DNA from: Sulfuricurvum sp.
Lineage (GTDB): Bacteria; Campylobacterota; Campylobacteria; Campylobacterales; Sulfurimonadaceae
Assembly (NCBI GenBank): GCA_028710885.1
Contig: JAQTTG010000002.1
Coordinates: 375,285-439,284 of the forward strand
Direction of reading: 5' to 3'
DNA length: 64,000 nucleotides
The number at the start of each line of letters is the position of its first letter. Position 1 is the stretch's first letter. Of the stretch, positions 55,467 through 64,000 are shown one piece after another. The position numbers and the translations under genes were made by a program. The notes under the pieces were generated by a model. The model was not told where the DNA came from, searched no databases, and worked only from the letters and a program-made list of their open reading frames with translations.

Positions 55467-55753
55467 TGCAAAACGACGAACAACTCCTAAGTAATGATGA
55501 AGAGCATGAAAGTTTAACTGAACGCTATTTCGGTCTTTCGACCACAAAATTCCTCATTGCATCTGGATTTGTTCTTGTATTAGGCATCTATATGGGGTTG
55601 ATTTTTTTTGGGGACAATTCTTTGTCTGTACTATTAGATTTAGAAGAGTATCAAAATTATCTCTCAGAAGATATTGAACACCTAAAAGTTGAAAATGCTG
55701 CTCTGCAAAAACAGTATTTCGAGCTCAAAGAGCTTGATGCTGACTCGCAATAA
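55466..55753 (+). CDS. FtsB/DivIC-like septum protein
   Basis: 95 residues: an acidic cytoplasmic N-terminus, one membrane segment (TKFLIASGFVLVLGIYMGLI) and a periplasmic coiled coil (EEYQNYLSEDIEHLKVENAA). This layout fits the FtsB/DivIC family of divisome scaffolds. It lies between eno and an AMIN protein in a tight cluster. Confidence 0.7.
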   Translation: MQNDEQLLSNDEEHESLTERYFGLSTTKFLIASGFVLVLGIYMGLIFFGDNSLSVLLDLEEYQNYLSEDIEHLKVENAALQKQYFELKELDADSQ

Positions 55754-55772
55754 TTACGTGAAGGTTACTATA

Positions 55773-56387
55773 ATGACATACCGTGGATTGCTCTTGCCTC
55801 TTTTATTTGTATCGTCCTTAACTGCACGCGAAAATCCTTTTTTTGCTGCTGATCCAACAAATACCAAAAAAATTACTTCAAATATTCCTGATAATACGCC
55901 CAAACTCTCACAGGTCACGTATACTCTTCCTGATCAGGCTAGATTGCTAAAAGATGTAACCTATACGATTCAAAACCTAGATGGAACAATCGATACCCAA
56001 ACAGTACAAATCAATCAACTTGTAAACTGGCATGCTCCCCTCATTATTACCCAAGGTACGGCCTCTGCATCTTTATCAAAAGTGCAAAAAACAAACACAG
56101 CTGATTTTAAATTTCTCTCATTTGAAGCTGCTGGTCACGATATGGTTATCAAAACAACAGAGTTACTTGCACGACACTTTACACTAAGCAATCCAAATCG
56201 TATTGTATTAGACTTTAAAAAAGATATCGTTTTGAATAAAGAAGAAAAAGTACTAAATTTGGCACCGTTCGTATCAGTATCAGTAGAAAATCATGCAAAG
56301 TTTATACGTGCAGAAATTGTATTGGATGGTAGATACAGCTATACTCTGAAAAAAAATAGTAATTTTATTACGATTAAATGTAAGTAG
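55773..56387 (+). CDS. AMIN-domain periplasmic protein
   Basis: 204 residues from the ATG at 55773, with AAGG eight bases upstream. Signal peptide (RGLLLPLLFVSSLTA). The C-terminal 100 residues (FEAAGHDMVIKTTELLARHF, LSNPNRIVLDFKKD) match the AMIN domain, which targets proteins to the septum or peptidoglycan. Follows the FtsB-like gene, so a cell-envelope role is likely. Confidence 0.75.
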   Translation: MTYRGLLLPLLFVSSLTARENPFFAADPTNTKKITSNIPDNTPKLSQVTYTLPDQARLLKDVTYTIQNLDGTIDTQTVQINQLVNWHAPLIITQGTASASLSKVQKTNTADFKFLSFEAAGHDMVIKTTELLARHFTLSNPNRIVLDFKKDIVLNKEEKVLNLAPFVSVSVENHAKFIRAEIVLDGRYSYTLKKNSNFITIKCK

Positions 56388-56393
56388 AAGTAA

Positions 56394-56415
56394 TTTCTCT
56401 CCTCCAGGAGAGAAA
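56394..56415. terminator. Bidirectional terminator
   Basis: TTTCTCTCCT-CC-AGGAGAGAAA, a perfect 10-bp stem with a 2-base minimal loop, between the convergent AMIN and tpx genes. Confidence 0.7.
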
Positions 56416-56420
56416 GAAGA

Positions 56421-56924
56421 TTATTTTACGGCAGCCAATGCAGCATCATAATTTGGTTCTTCAGTGATTTCAGGAACGATCTCTTTGTACGTTACGATTC
56501 CTTCTTCATTTACTGCAAAGATAGCACGGCAAGTTACACCTGCAAGCACTGAACCACCAAGCAATACACCGTATGCGTTAGCGAAATCTTTGTTGCGGAA
56601 GTCTGAACATACTGTCAATTTATCAATACCCTCTGCTTGACAAAAACGACCAGCTGCAAATGGCAAGTCCAAAGATACAATAGTTGCTTTTACACCTTCA
56701 ATTGAAGCTGCTTTTGCATTGAAGTTACGTGTTTCAGTAGCACATACACCTGTATCTAACGATGGAACTACAATAATAAGTTGTTTAACTCCTTGAGCTC
56801 CACCTACTACTACATCACCTAAACCAGCTGAATTAACAACAGTTATTTCAGGAGCTTTATCTCCAACATTTACTTCATTTCCGAGAAGTTCTACGTCAGT
56901 ACCTTTGAATTTTGTAGTTGCCAT
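56421..56924 (-). CDS. tpx: Thiol peroxidase
   Basis: 167 residues, atypical 2-Cys peroxiredoxin: peroxidatic Cys61 in PSLDTGVCATETRNF and resolving Cys95 in AAGRFCQAEG. It removes hydrogen peroxide and alkyl peroxides using thioredoxin. Monocistronic, with a GGAG site before the ATG. Confidence 0.97.
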   Translation of the reverse strand: MATTKFKGTDVELLGNEVNVGDKAPEITVVNSAGLGDVVVGGAQGVKQLIIVVPSLDTGVCATETRNFNAKAASIEGVKATIVSLDLPFAAGRFCQAEGIDKLTVCSDFRNKDFANAYGVLLGGSVLAGVTCRAIFAVNEEGIVTYKEIVPEITEEPNYDAALAAVK

Positions 56925-57028
56925 TTTGGCTCCTTGTTTTATGTTTGTTTTGTTTGATGGGAGAAGTATATTTTAAATCGGATAATTTGTGTCTGAATTA
57001 TGGAATAGACCTAATGCATTAAGTATTC

Positions 57029-58006
57029 CTAAAGTTTACAGCGAGGGTTAATAGGAATATCATTATGAGATTTAACCTCACCGAGCGAATACGCTTCGAG
57101 TGCCGCCCGTCCGATCATCGCAGCATTGTCGGAGCAGTATTTGAGTTCTGATAGGAAAAGTTCCGCTTTATACGCTGCGAGAATTTTGGTAACACTCTCT
57201 CGCAAATAGAGGTTGGCACTAGCACCGCCTACGATGGCAAAACGTTTTGGAGGATTAGTTTTAAAATATTTTTTGAGTTTTTGAATCAGATGCTCCGTTG
57301 CCGTCTTTTGAAATGCAGCGGCAATATGGGGATAAGCTGATACCTCATTTGCTTCGACTGCCAAGCGCACCTGATTTTTAAGCCCTGAATAGCTAAACGC
57401 AATCAGTGGAGACTGCCACAATGGAACTGTAAAGGCAAATCGGCTAACATCGCCATCCATGGCAATATTTTCAATTAACGGCCCGCCTGGATAGCCTAAA
57501 GACATCATTTTGGCTACTTTATCAAAGCTCTCTCCGTAACTGTCATCCATCGTTGTCGCTACCGTGTGCATCACGCTATAGGATTCTACCTCGATGAGTT
57601 GCGTGTGCCCTCCGGACACCAACAAGACGGTTAAAGGCAAGACGGCCTCTTGCTCAATATATAAGGAATAGATGTGCCCTTTGAGGTGGTTAATCGGAAT
57701 GATAGGGACATTCAGGGAAATGCTGAGCGCTTTTGCCATCGTAACCCCCTCGATCAGTGTGACACCCAAGCCCGGTTCATTCGTCACGGCAACCGCTTTA
57801 AGTTTATCAAACCACGGTTCACATTCAGCCAATATTCTCGGCAATGCTTCTGCATGCAGTCGGCTGGCAAGTTCCGGGACAACCCCTCCGTAGACTGAAT
57901 GTTCCAGTTCTTGAGAAATCTTTTTATGATAGATGAGTTTTTTTGTCGCGATTTCTGTGATAGCGATTGAACTGTCGTCGCATGAACTTTCTATACTGAG
58001 GATCAT
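57029..58006 (-). CDS. tsaD: tRNA N6-adenosine threonylcarbamoyltransferase
   Basis: 325 residues from the ATG at 58006, which overlaps the stop of the upstream hydrolase gene (ATGA). Start [16 protein letters not shown], metal-binding His107 and His111 in NHLKGHIYS, and the ATP loop [11 protein letters not shown] are the family marks. It makes t6A in tRNAs that read ANN codons, with TsaB and TsaE. Confidence 0.96.
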   Translation of the reverse strand: MILSIESSCDDSSIAITEIATKKLIYHKKISQELEHSVYGGVVPELASRLHAEALPRILAECEPWFDKLKAVAVTNEPGLGVTLIEGVTMAKALSISLNVPIIPINHLKGHIYSLYIEQEAVLPLTVLLVSGGHTQLIEVESYSVMHTVATTMDDSYGESFDKVAKMMSLGYPGGPLIENIAMDGDVSRFAFTVPLWQSPLIAFSYSGLKNQVRLAVEANEVSAYPHIAAAFQKTATEHLIQKLKKYFKTNPPKRFAIVGGASANLYLRESVTKILAAYKAELFLSELKYCSDNAAMIGRAALEAYSLGEVKSHNDIPINPRCKL

Positions 58007-58533
58007 TGCAGTACCCACTCTTTTACCCACGGCCATTCGCCGAATCCGGAAGCGGTGTTGATGTGCCCACCATTCTCAATGACTTTCATCTCTACACCCA
58101 GAGCCTTTTGAAGCGCTAAAGCCTCTTGCGTACTCATATAAGGGTCATTGGTCGACGTGACCAAAAGGATATCTTCGGCAAATAAATTTTTGGGAGCTTC
58201 CAGAGGAAAAAATGTTTTAAGTGTTTCGATTTCACAGGTCAAATGAGGAGGTGCAACAAGCAAGAGACGTTTTACGGGAGTGATTGAGCCTTCATTACAT
58301 AAATGAAACCACAGAATATTCGCAAGGGAGTGACAAATTACTACCTCAGGCTGAAAATCGCACAAAAGTGCTTTTACCTGTTTCATCCACCGGTTTTTAC
58401 TCGGAAAATGGGGATTGTCCAAAAGAGGGAAACTTACCGTACCGTAATTTTTAACGATTTCGCCTGCAAGCCAAGCCTGCCAGTGAGGATCATCACTCCC
58501 TCCCCAACCGTGCAGCATCAACACTTTTAACAT
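58003..58533 (-). CDS. RBBP9/YdeN-family serine hydrolase
   Basis: 176 residues, alpha/beta-hydrolase of the Ser_hydrolase family. [18 protein letters not shown] start, nucleophile in ICHSLAN (instead of GHSLG), Asp in TSTNDPYM and His in [15 protein letters not shown]. Substrate unknown. It overlaps dxr by seven bases and tsaD by four, so cdsA-dxr-hydrolase-tsaD is one operon. Confidence 0.88.
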   Translation of the reverse strand: MLKVLMLHGWGGSDDPHWQAWLAGEIVKNYGTVSFPLLDNPHFPSKNRWMKQVKALLCDFQPEVVICHSLANILWFHLCNEGSITPVKRLLLVAPPHLTCEIETLKTFFPLEAPKNLFAEDILLVTSTNDPYMSTQEALALQKALGVEMKVIENGGHINTASGFGEWPWVKEWVLQ

Positions 58534-59603
58534 GCTAACCCTCGAACATAACGGCGTACTTCCTCATCCATTCCAAAAACGTCATCGATTGATTTAGGAA
58601 TTTGCGTAAAATGCTCGTACGCTCTAAGGATCATTGCCGAGATATCAATAAAACGGATTTCTCCACGAATAAAGCGCCCGATTGCCGCTTCATTCGCCGC
58701 ATTGACGATTACACCTCGTTCAGGATTTCGGAGCAAATCTTCTTTGATTGCCCAAATCGGGTAACGCTCTTTTTCAATCGGACGAAATTCGAGCGCTCCG
58801 ATTTTAGTTAGGTCGATTCGCTTCACTATCGGTGTATCCACTTTTCCCATTAATGCATAGGCGATCGGAAGACGCATATCCGCATGTGCAAAATGGGCGG
58901 TGGTCGATCCGTCCGTATAATCGATCATCGCATGGATTAAAGATTTTGTCTCGATAAGCGCATCGTATTCACCCTCTCCAAAAAGCCAGCGGGCTTCCAA
59001 AAGTTCAAAGAGTTTATTCACCATTGATGCACTGTCAATGGTGATTTTTTGCCCCATCGACCAGTTTGGATGTTTGAGCGCATCCTCTAACGTTGCAATC
59101 GACAATTTTTCCAACGGCCAATCCCGAAAGGCACCGCCGCTGGCGGTAATGACCATCCGCTCAACTTTTCGAATACCTTGAATTAAATACCACAATCCGA
59201 AATGTTCACTGTCAATCGGAATAATACGTGACGTATCGACAAAAGAACCGCCTACCACAAGAGATTCTTTATTCGCCAACGCGATTTTTTTACCGCATTT
59301 CAAAGCTTTTAGGGTAGGTCTAAACCCAACAAAACCGACCAATGCATTGATGACATGATTCGATTCAGATTCTTCTATCGCGCTCAGAATTGCCGATTCA
59401 CCTGCATAGACATTCGTATGATGGACGAGAGAACGGTCTTCGTCACGCATTACGACGACACGCTTAGGATTATGACGTTTGATTTGTTCATTTAAAAGGG
59501 TAATGTTGCGTCCGGCGACAAGGGTATCGACCGATAGATGAAATTGTTCTGCAATATTAAGTGCATTGACCCCGATCGATCCGGTGGAGCCCAATAGGAT
59601 CAA
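58527..59603 (-). CDS. dxr: 1-deoxy-D-xylulose 5-phosphate reductoisomerase
   Basis: 358 residues from a TTG that overlaps the cdsA stop (TTGA). NADPH loop GSTGSIGVNAL at residues 5-15, substrate and metal residues in ALANKESLVVGG, PIDSEHFGLW and ASGGAFRDW. It makes MEP in isoprenoid synthesis. Confidence 0.97.
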   Translation of the reverse strand: MILLGSTGSIGVNALNIAEQFHLSVDTLVAGRNITLLNEQIKRHNPKRVVVMRDEDRSLVHHTNVYAGESAILSAIEESESNHVINALVGFVGFRPTLKALKCGKKIALANKESLVVGGSFVDTSRIIPIDSEHFGLWYLIQGIRKVERMVITASGGAFRDWPLEKLSIATLEDALKHPNWSMGQKITIDSASMVNKLFELLEARWLFGEGEYDALIETKSLIHAMIDYTDGSTTAHFAHADMRLPIAYALMGKVDTPIVKRIDLTKIGALEFRPIEKERYPIWAIKEDLLRNPERGVIVNAANEAAIGRFIRGEIRFIDISAMILRAYEHFTQIPKSIDDVFGMDEEVRRYVRGLAC

Positions 59604-60358
59604 ACAAGCCCCCGCAATAAAACAAGCATTACAATGGAGGCGAAAAGATACCCGTCAATACGGTCAAGTACTCCGCCATGTCCCGGTAAGATACTACCGC
59701 TGTCTTTTACCCCGGCTCTGCGCTTGAGATAACTCTCAAATAAATCCCCAAATACAGCTCCGATAGCAGCCATCATCGAAATGATAATCGCTTGAGGCAT
59801 ATCAACAATGGTAATTCCAATAAAAAATCCCGCAGCCGTAGCAACCGCGATACCACCATAAACTCCCTCTCTGGTTTTACTCGGAGAAGAGAGACTAAAA
59901 GGAGTTTTTCCAATACTTCGGCCCACAATATAAGCGCCAACGTCTGCGGAAGCAACTACAACTAGAAGCCACAATAATGCAGTTACACCATATTCTTGAT
60001 ACATACTAAGCATATACAGCATACCGGCCGTAGGGTAAACAAAAGGAAAAAAGTTTCTCCAAGAGATATTTTGAGTATACGCAACAGCGGCAGCAAATAT
60101 CAATCCTGCAATAACAAAAATATCCTCACCATATGGATACAATGCTGCAGCCAGCCATAAAATTACCGCATACGCATACAAAGAATTATTATTAATACCA
60201 AAAAGTCGTGTAGCTTCGTGAAATGCCAAAAGGTAGATAATACCCATGACTGTCCACATCACCCAAAAATTATTGATAAGTCCGACAATCAGGACGCCTA
60301 TAATGAGAGCAATCCCTGTAACAATACGATCTTGAGTTGAACTTTTTGCTGTTTGCAT
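59600..60358 (-). CDS. cdsA: Phosphatidate cytidylyltransferase
   Basis: 252 residues, about eight membrane segments. The C-terminal signature appears as KRRAGVKDSGSILPGHGGVL then DRIDGYLFA. It makes CDP-diacylglycerol for phospholipids. First gene of the cdsA-dxr-hydrolase-tsaD operon. Confidence 0.96.
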   Translation of the reverse strand: MQTAKSSTQDRIVTGIALIIGVLIVGLINNFWVMWTVMGIIYLLAFHEATRLFGINNNSLYAYAVILWLAAALYPYGEDIFVIAGLIFAAAVAYTQNISWRNFFPFVYPTAGMLYMLSMYQEYGVTALLWLLVVVASADVGAYIVGRSIGKTPFSLSSPSKTREGVYGGIAVATAAGFFIGITIVDMPQAIIISMMAAIGAVFGDLFESYLKRRAGVKDSGSILPGHGGVLDRIDGYLFASIVMLVLLRGLV

Positions 60359-60399
60359 AGTTAATTAGCCAATGGAGTAAATTTCGGAATTATAGCGTA

Positions 60400-60708
60400 T
60401 CAGACTTTAATATCTAACAGATGAAGTGATTTAGCTTTTGTAGCATGCTCCTGAGATGATTCCTCATCTTTTGAACGACGTTCTTCTTGCTCAGCTTGCT
60501 CTTTTGTGTGCTCTCTGTCGGGATCGGCTGCATGATTTTCTTCAGTTGGACGCACTTCCTGAATCTCTTTTTTTTCTACTTGCGCTGCTGTTGAAGCGGC
60601 TAATGCCTGTAATTCAAAGCGATTTAACATGGCTGTTTTTTCACTCGCTACACTTGCCATTTGTTGATTTGCATAAATAGCACCACCAATCGGACCGATA
60701 TCTGCCAC
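60400..60708 (-). CDS. Charged protein of unknown function
   Basis: 102 residues: an Ala/Met-rich helical start (IGGAIYANQQMASVASEKTA) and a very charged Glu/Lys/Arg tail that is probably disordered (EHTKEQAEQEERRSKDEESS). No family recognised. It is 10 bases downstream of the NFACT gene on the same strand, so likely one transcript. Confidence 0.65.
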   Translation of the reverse strand: MADIGPIGGAIYANQQMASVASEKTAMLNRFELQALAASTAAQVEKKEIQEVRPTEENHAADPDREHTKEQAEQEERRSKDEESSQEHATKAKSLHLLDIKV

Positions 60709-60718
60709 AGGAGTCTCC

Positions 60719-62044
60719 TTAGCCTTTAGTTATGCTCAGTGTATTGTAATTCGTATAGAGGACATTGGCGCCCTCTTGTATTTTTACTTCTCTACGTGGG
60801 GTATAATCGACCAAATAACGCCCTTTTTCAAATACTGAAAAATCAACACATATTTTTGCTGCCGCTTCGAGCAGGCGATCGGGAAGTTGCTGTTTGTCAG
60901 TCGTAATCACCACATGAGCAGATGGACGATCTTTTAAATGCATCCAGATATCTCTAGCTTTTGCATTTTTAAGAAGTTCAATGTTCCCTTTTTCACTTTT
61001 ACCCAAAGAAACTTTTACCCCTTCAATCCAAAATTCAGCAATAGAATCAGACGTTTTTAATTTTGATCCACCTGTTTTGGCTGGAAATAAAAGTGCTATC
61101 TCTTCAGGGGTCTTGGCATCAACAACAGTTTGAATAAAAAGTTCATGATGACGAATTTTTGCTTCAAGGTTATACCGCTCTTGATGCAGACCGTTTGCTT
61201 TTTGTTTCGCTTTTTTAGATCGTCTAAACAAGCCTTCTGCACATCCCGATGGTGTTGTGTATCCAGATGGAAGCTCTATTTGGGTCAATGTACCATCAAA
61301 ATCAGGTAATTCAACTTTTTTTTCATAAGGTTTTATCATCTCCAAGTTCGCCAATACCAAATGACCTGAATGCTGCAACCGTTGTGATTCTTCCATTAAT
61401 GAAGATTCATTTTCTAGGGCATCCAAATGTTTTTGTAATTGAGCCAAACGCTTATGCAGAAGGATTATTTTTTCGTTTTTAAGCCGCTGAAGTTTTTCCT
61501 CATTACGATGACGAAATTCCTCAATTAAAAATTCCCGTACATCATCAAGCGGATAATCCTGCGGTTGATAAGGAGGACTTGGGATATTACTCAACTTTTG
61601 ACCGACTCTGACGCTTCTGGTCGAAACTTCTTCATCAATATGACGCAATGCTTCCAATACGATTTCATCTTTATCGAGAATAATCGCATTTGTATGTTTA
61701 CCCGTAAATTCCAACTGTAATATCGTCGTTTCACTTTTGTATGAGCCGCTCGTACTCACCGTGATACGGATTATTTTATCATTATTATGAAGCTGTACTG
61801 ATTGAATTGACGAACGATTGAACCGCTTTGCCAATAACACATCAAATGGCGCTTGATAAAATTTCCCTCTATTGGAAGATTCTCCAATATAAATGGTTGC
61901 ATTACCCCTTTGCATCTCAAAATTCCAACTGTTCTCACGATCAAAAATCAGTCGAATCGCAGTATCACTAAAACGGTATCCAACCGTGATATGAGTAAAA
62001 CGCTCCATGTAAGCAGAAATTTGTTTTAAATAAGAAAATCTCAT
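60719..62044 (-). CDS. NFACT family protein (RqcH/FbpA-like)
   Basis: 441 residues. NFACT-N domain (residues 1-160), helical coiled region (180-330) and NFACT-R domain with [18 protein letters not shown] near 385. Family members bind stalled 50S-tRNA complexes and add alanine tails (RqcH). The protein is shorter than typical RqcH (about 570), as is common in this phylum, so tailing activity is not certain. Confidence 0.85.
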   Translation of the reverse strand: MRFSYLKQISAYMERFTHITVGYRFSDTAIRLIFDRENSWNFEMQRGNATIYIGESSNRGKFYQAPFDVLLAKRFNRSSIQSVQLHNNDKIIRITVSTSGSYKSETTILQLEFTGKHTNAIILDKDEIVLEALRHIDEEVSTRSVRVGQKLSNIPSPPYQPQDYPLDDVREFLIEEFRHRNEEKLQRLKNEKIILLHKRLAQLQKHLDALENESSLMEESQRLQHSGHLVLANLEMIKPYEKKVELPDFDGTLTQIELPSGYTTPSGCAEGLFRRSKKAKQKANGLHQERYNLEAKIRHHELFIQTVVDAKTPEEIALLFPAKTGGSKLKTSDSIAEFWIEGVKVSLGKSEKGNIELLKNAKARDIWMHLKDRPSAHVVITTDKQQLPDRLLEAAAKICVDFSVFEKGRYLVDYTPRREVKIQEGANVLYTNYNTLSITKG

Positions 62045-62109
62045 ATTTTACCTTCGCTTTAGAAAAAGGGAACTACAATAGTGTAATTTCACCTATAACG
62101 GAACCGACC

Positions 62110-63687
62110 ATGAACCTTTTCAATACGATCAAAGCTAAATTCATCGTTAATCTTGTAGCCGCCGTAGGGGCGATACTCATTAGTGTCATTGTAGCATACT
62201 TCATCGCTACCGGCTCGATAAAGACCATTATGACAAGCGATCTTAATACCGTCGCTGATGCATTGGAAAAAAATATCAATTACATTGCGCAAACAAATCC
62301 GAAAGCATACGAAGACAAAGCATTTAAAGATGATATCAAAAGTATCAAAGTAGGAAAAAGCGGTTATGTCTATTTTATTAATTCTGCAGGAGTTATGACC
62401 ATCCATCCAAAACCTGAAGATGAGGGGAAAAACAAAGCGGGGCATGATTATATTGACCACATTCGTGCCGATAAAGCTGGCGGTGTATACGAATACGTTT
62501 CTGCCACAACCGGTCAAGATAAAATTGCAGCATATCGATACATCCCAGCATGGGATATGTGGGTAATCCCTGGAATCAATAAAGCAGATTATTTTGATGA
62601 ACTCCGTGCAGGCTTTTTCAAATGGTTCCTCCTTTTGGGATCCATCCTGACTGCTATTTTGATTGCGATTAACTATATATCAGGAACTAGTATTCTTCGT
62701 CCGATAGAAGAGCTTGATAATGTCTCGTCTGATTTAGCACATGGAAATGGCGATCTAACAAAACGGCTCCCTATTTTAAATAAGAACGATGAAATTGGAA
62801 TTGCCAGTAACTATCTAAATCAATTTATCCACAAAATACAAAGTACAATTAATGATACAAAACAAATCACATCTTCTGCGGTAGGCTCCACATCCACCTT
62901 GAATAAAGCCGCTACAAATCTTTCTGTGCAATCTGAAAAAACCAATACCATTGCGCAAAACACCAATGCAACAGCTGCCGAAATCGGAGCTACCTTGGAA
63001 CAAAGTGTCAGTATGGCAAAAAGTACTCTCGAAAACTCGCAATCTACTGAAAAAGAATTAGGACACGTCCGCGAAATCGCCAATGCCATCACACGTGAAA
63101 TTCATAACACAACCCAAATGAGTAATGACCTTTCTGATCGCTTCACCCAACTCTCCAGCGATGCGGCAAGTGTCAGTGGAGTTCTAAGTATTATCTCTGA
63201 TATTGCCGACCAAACCAACCTCCTTGCCCTCAATGCTGCAATCGAAGCAGCACGCGCAGGGGAACATGGACGAGGATTTGCCGTAGTAGCTGATGAAGTA
63301 CGTAAACTGGCTGAACGTACCCAAAAAAGCTTAACCGAAATCAATTCAACCATCTCTATTGTTATTCAATCGATATCAGATTCATCCGACATGATGAATT
63401 CAAACAGTGAAAATATTGAACGTTTAGCTGAGCGAAGCGAAGAGATAGATGTTAAAATTAATTCTGCTGCACAAGTTCTCCACTCAAATGTAGATGCTAG
63501 TCGTCAAAGCGTACAAGAAGCCGAAAATATGGCACGCAAAATCAATGAAATTATCAGTAAAGTTTCTGAAATGTCTGGACTTTCACAAAGCAACCAGGAA
63601 GAAATCAAACAAATATCTTCAATTGCCGCAGAACTTTACAATGCTGCTACCAATCTGAATGCTCAACTAGGACAATTCAAAAGCTAA
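62110..63687 (+). CDS. Methyl-accepting chemotaxis protein with single Cache domain
   Basis: 525 residues. First membrane helix at 10-35, periplasmic sCache domain (about 36-170; [20 protein letters not shown]), second helix at about 178-198, HAMP (200-250) and a cytoplasmic signalling domain whose tip reads [20 protein letters not shown] then [20 protein letters not shown]. It relays a small-molecule signal to CheA/CheW. The ligand is unknown; sCache receptors often bind carboxylates. Confidence 0.95.
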   Translation: MNLFNTIKAKFIVNLVAAVGAILISVIVAYFIATGSIKTIMTSDLNTVADALEKNINYIAQTNPKAYEDKAFKDDIKSIKVGKSGYVYFINSAGVMTIHPKPEDEGKNKAGHDYIDHIRADKAGGVYEYVSATTGQDKIAAYRYIPAWDMWVIPGINKADYFDELRAGFFKWFLLLGSILTAILIAINYISGTSILRPIEELDNVSSDLAHGNGDLTKRLPILNKNDEIGIASNYLNQFIHKIQSTINDTKQITSSAVGSTSTLNKAATNLSVQSEKTNTIAQNTNATAAEIGATLEQSVSMAKSTLENSQSTEKELGHVREIANAITREIHNTTQMSNDLSDRFTQLSSDAASVSGVLSIISDIADQTNLLALNAAIEAARAGEHGRGFAVVADEVRKLAERTQKSLTEINSTISIVIQSISDSSDMMNSNSENIERLAERSEEIDVKINSAAQVLHSNVDASRQSVQEAENMARKINEIISKVSEMSGLSQSNQEEIKQISSIAAELYNAATNLNAQLGQFKS

Positions 63688-63690
63688 CCT

Positions 63691-63712
63691 CTCCCGCGTA
63701 AGCGGGATTCTT
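63691..63712 (+). terminator. Terminator after the chemoreceptor gene
   Basis: CCCGC-GTAA-GCGGG, a G/C-rich 5-bp stem with a GTAA tetraloop followed by ATTCTTCTCC, eight bases after the stop codon. Confidence 0.6.
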
Positions 63713-63847
63713 CTCCTCATCCAAAAAATTCAAAATTTTCTCCATATTATAATTAAAAAAAACAGCGTATATTTTAATTTAATATTTATTTGGATATAGT
63801 TTCTAAACTCCAAATAACGTATTTTAATTATAAAGGTTTTTTTAGTT

Positions 63848-64000
63848 GTGTTCTCTTCAATAATTAATAACCTTGCTTCCCCACTCATCCACCGCCGAAT
63901 CAACTGCCGATTACGATTGAGCGAGTACAAACCCACCGCTTCCATTATTGCCCCTGAGAGTTACAGCGTCTATAGCCTAGAGGGAAAGAGTGCCGTTTCC
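63848..64000 (+). CDS. Start of a possible VgrG-like or phage-spike-like gene
   Basis: An open frame of 51 codons from a GTG runs off the right edge. FSSIINNLASPLIHRRINCR then SYSVYSLEGKSAVS resembles the first strand and the 'F-x-V-x-x-F-x-G-x-E-x-L-S' block of VgrG and phage gp27-like proteins. No clear ribosome site precedes it. Too short to be sure; it could also be unrelated. Confidence 0.3.
   Translation, partial: MFSSIINNLASPLIHRRINCRLRLSEYKPTASIIAPESYSVYSLEGKSAVS

Noticed and set aside
63730..63945. 71-codon frame on the minus strand near the right edge
   Set aside because: Very A/T-rich with no start signal, and it opposes the more protein-like plus-strand frame from 63848.

Overview
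The window is a piece of chromosome from a Campylobacterota bacterium, most like the sulfur-oxidising Sulfurimonas/Sulfuricurvum group. The case rests on gene content and order: thrS-infC-rpmI-rplT; ksgA followed by a ribonuclease J with a disordered N-terminal tail; recA-eno-FtsB-like-AMIN; murB-fliQ; ThyX instead of ThyA; an MqnD-like menaquinone gene; and ccoG. Species is an inference.

Layout. Positions 1-5582 hold core metabolism (a KpsF-like gene start, nnr, purN, thiG) and two transporters. A consensus sigma-70 promoter at 5679-5707 drives five tRNA genes (Pro, His, Arg, Arg, Leu). The tRNA-Leu gene is the left border of a 22.2 kb genomic island (about 6270-28513). The last 57 bases of the tRNA (6213-6269) are repeated exactly at 28457-28513, next to an outward-lying tyrosine integrase (27050-28219). 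From 28596 to the end the core resumes: an EAL/HDOD protein, an M23 peptidase, rlmN, hisF, ksgA, rnj, thyX, the threonyl-tRNA synthetase/ribosomal operon, tRNA-Val, lspA, glmM, rpsT, prfA, dapF, coaE, purM, ccoG, murB, fliQ, recA, eno, tpx, tsaD, dxr, cdsA, an NFACT protein, a chemoreceptor, and the start of one more gene.

The island. Its left part carries a CI-like repressor with two palindromic operators over two interleaved divergent promoters, a four-gene module of unknown function, a second complete tyrosine recombinase, a small XRE regulator, a secreted protein, a minus-strand trio (membrane, zinc-ribbon, membrane) and a serine recombinase. Its right part is a 12 kb defence locus built on a type I restriction-modification system: hsdM, an AbiTii-domain gene, hsdS, a repeat/membrane/SH3 protein, a DUF3644 protein with an R-X4-H (HEPN-type) motif, a trypsin-like protease with an intact triad, a TIR protein with a C-terminal beta-rich domain, a Fic AMP-transferase with a winged-helix tail, and hsdR. 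Most junctions overlap or abut, so the genes from hsdM to fic look like one transcriptional unit. hsdR is set apart by a 108-base gap with two identical-architecture dyad operators and its own promoter. The HEPN-protease-TIR trio is the best candidate for an undescribed defence system here. Between hsdR and the integrase lies a 111-base tRNA-like element with a paired acceptor stem, a T arm and an encoded CCA but no ordinary anticodon arm; a 20-codon reading frame overlaps it.

No CRISPR array, rRNA, phage structural genes or conjugation genes were seen. All function calls are from reading motifs; no database search was run.
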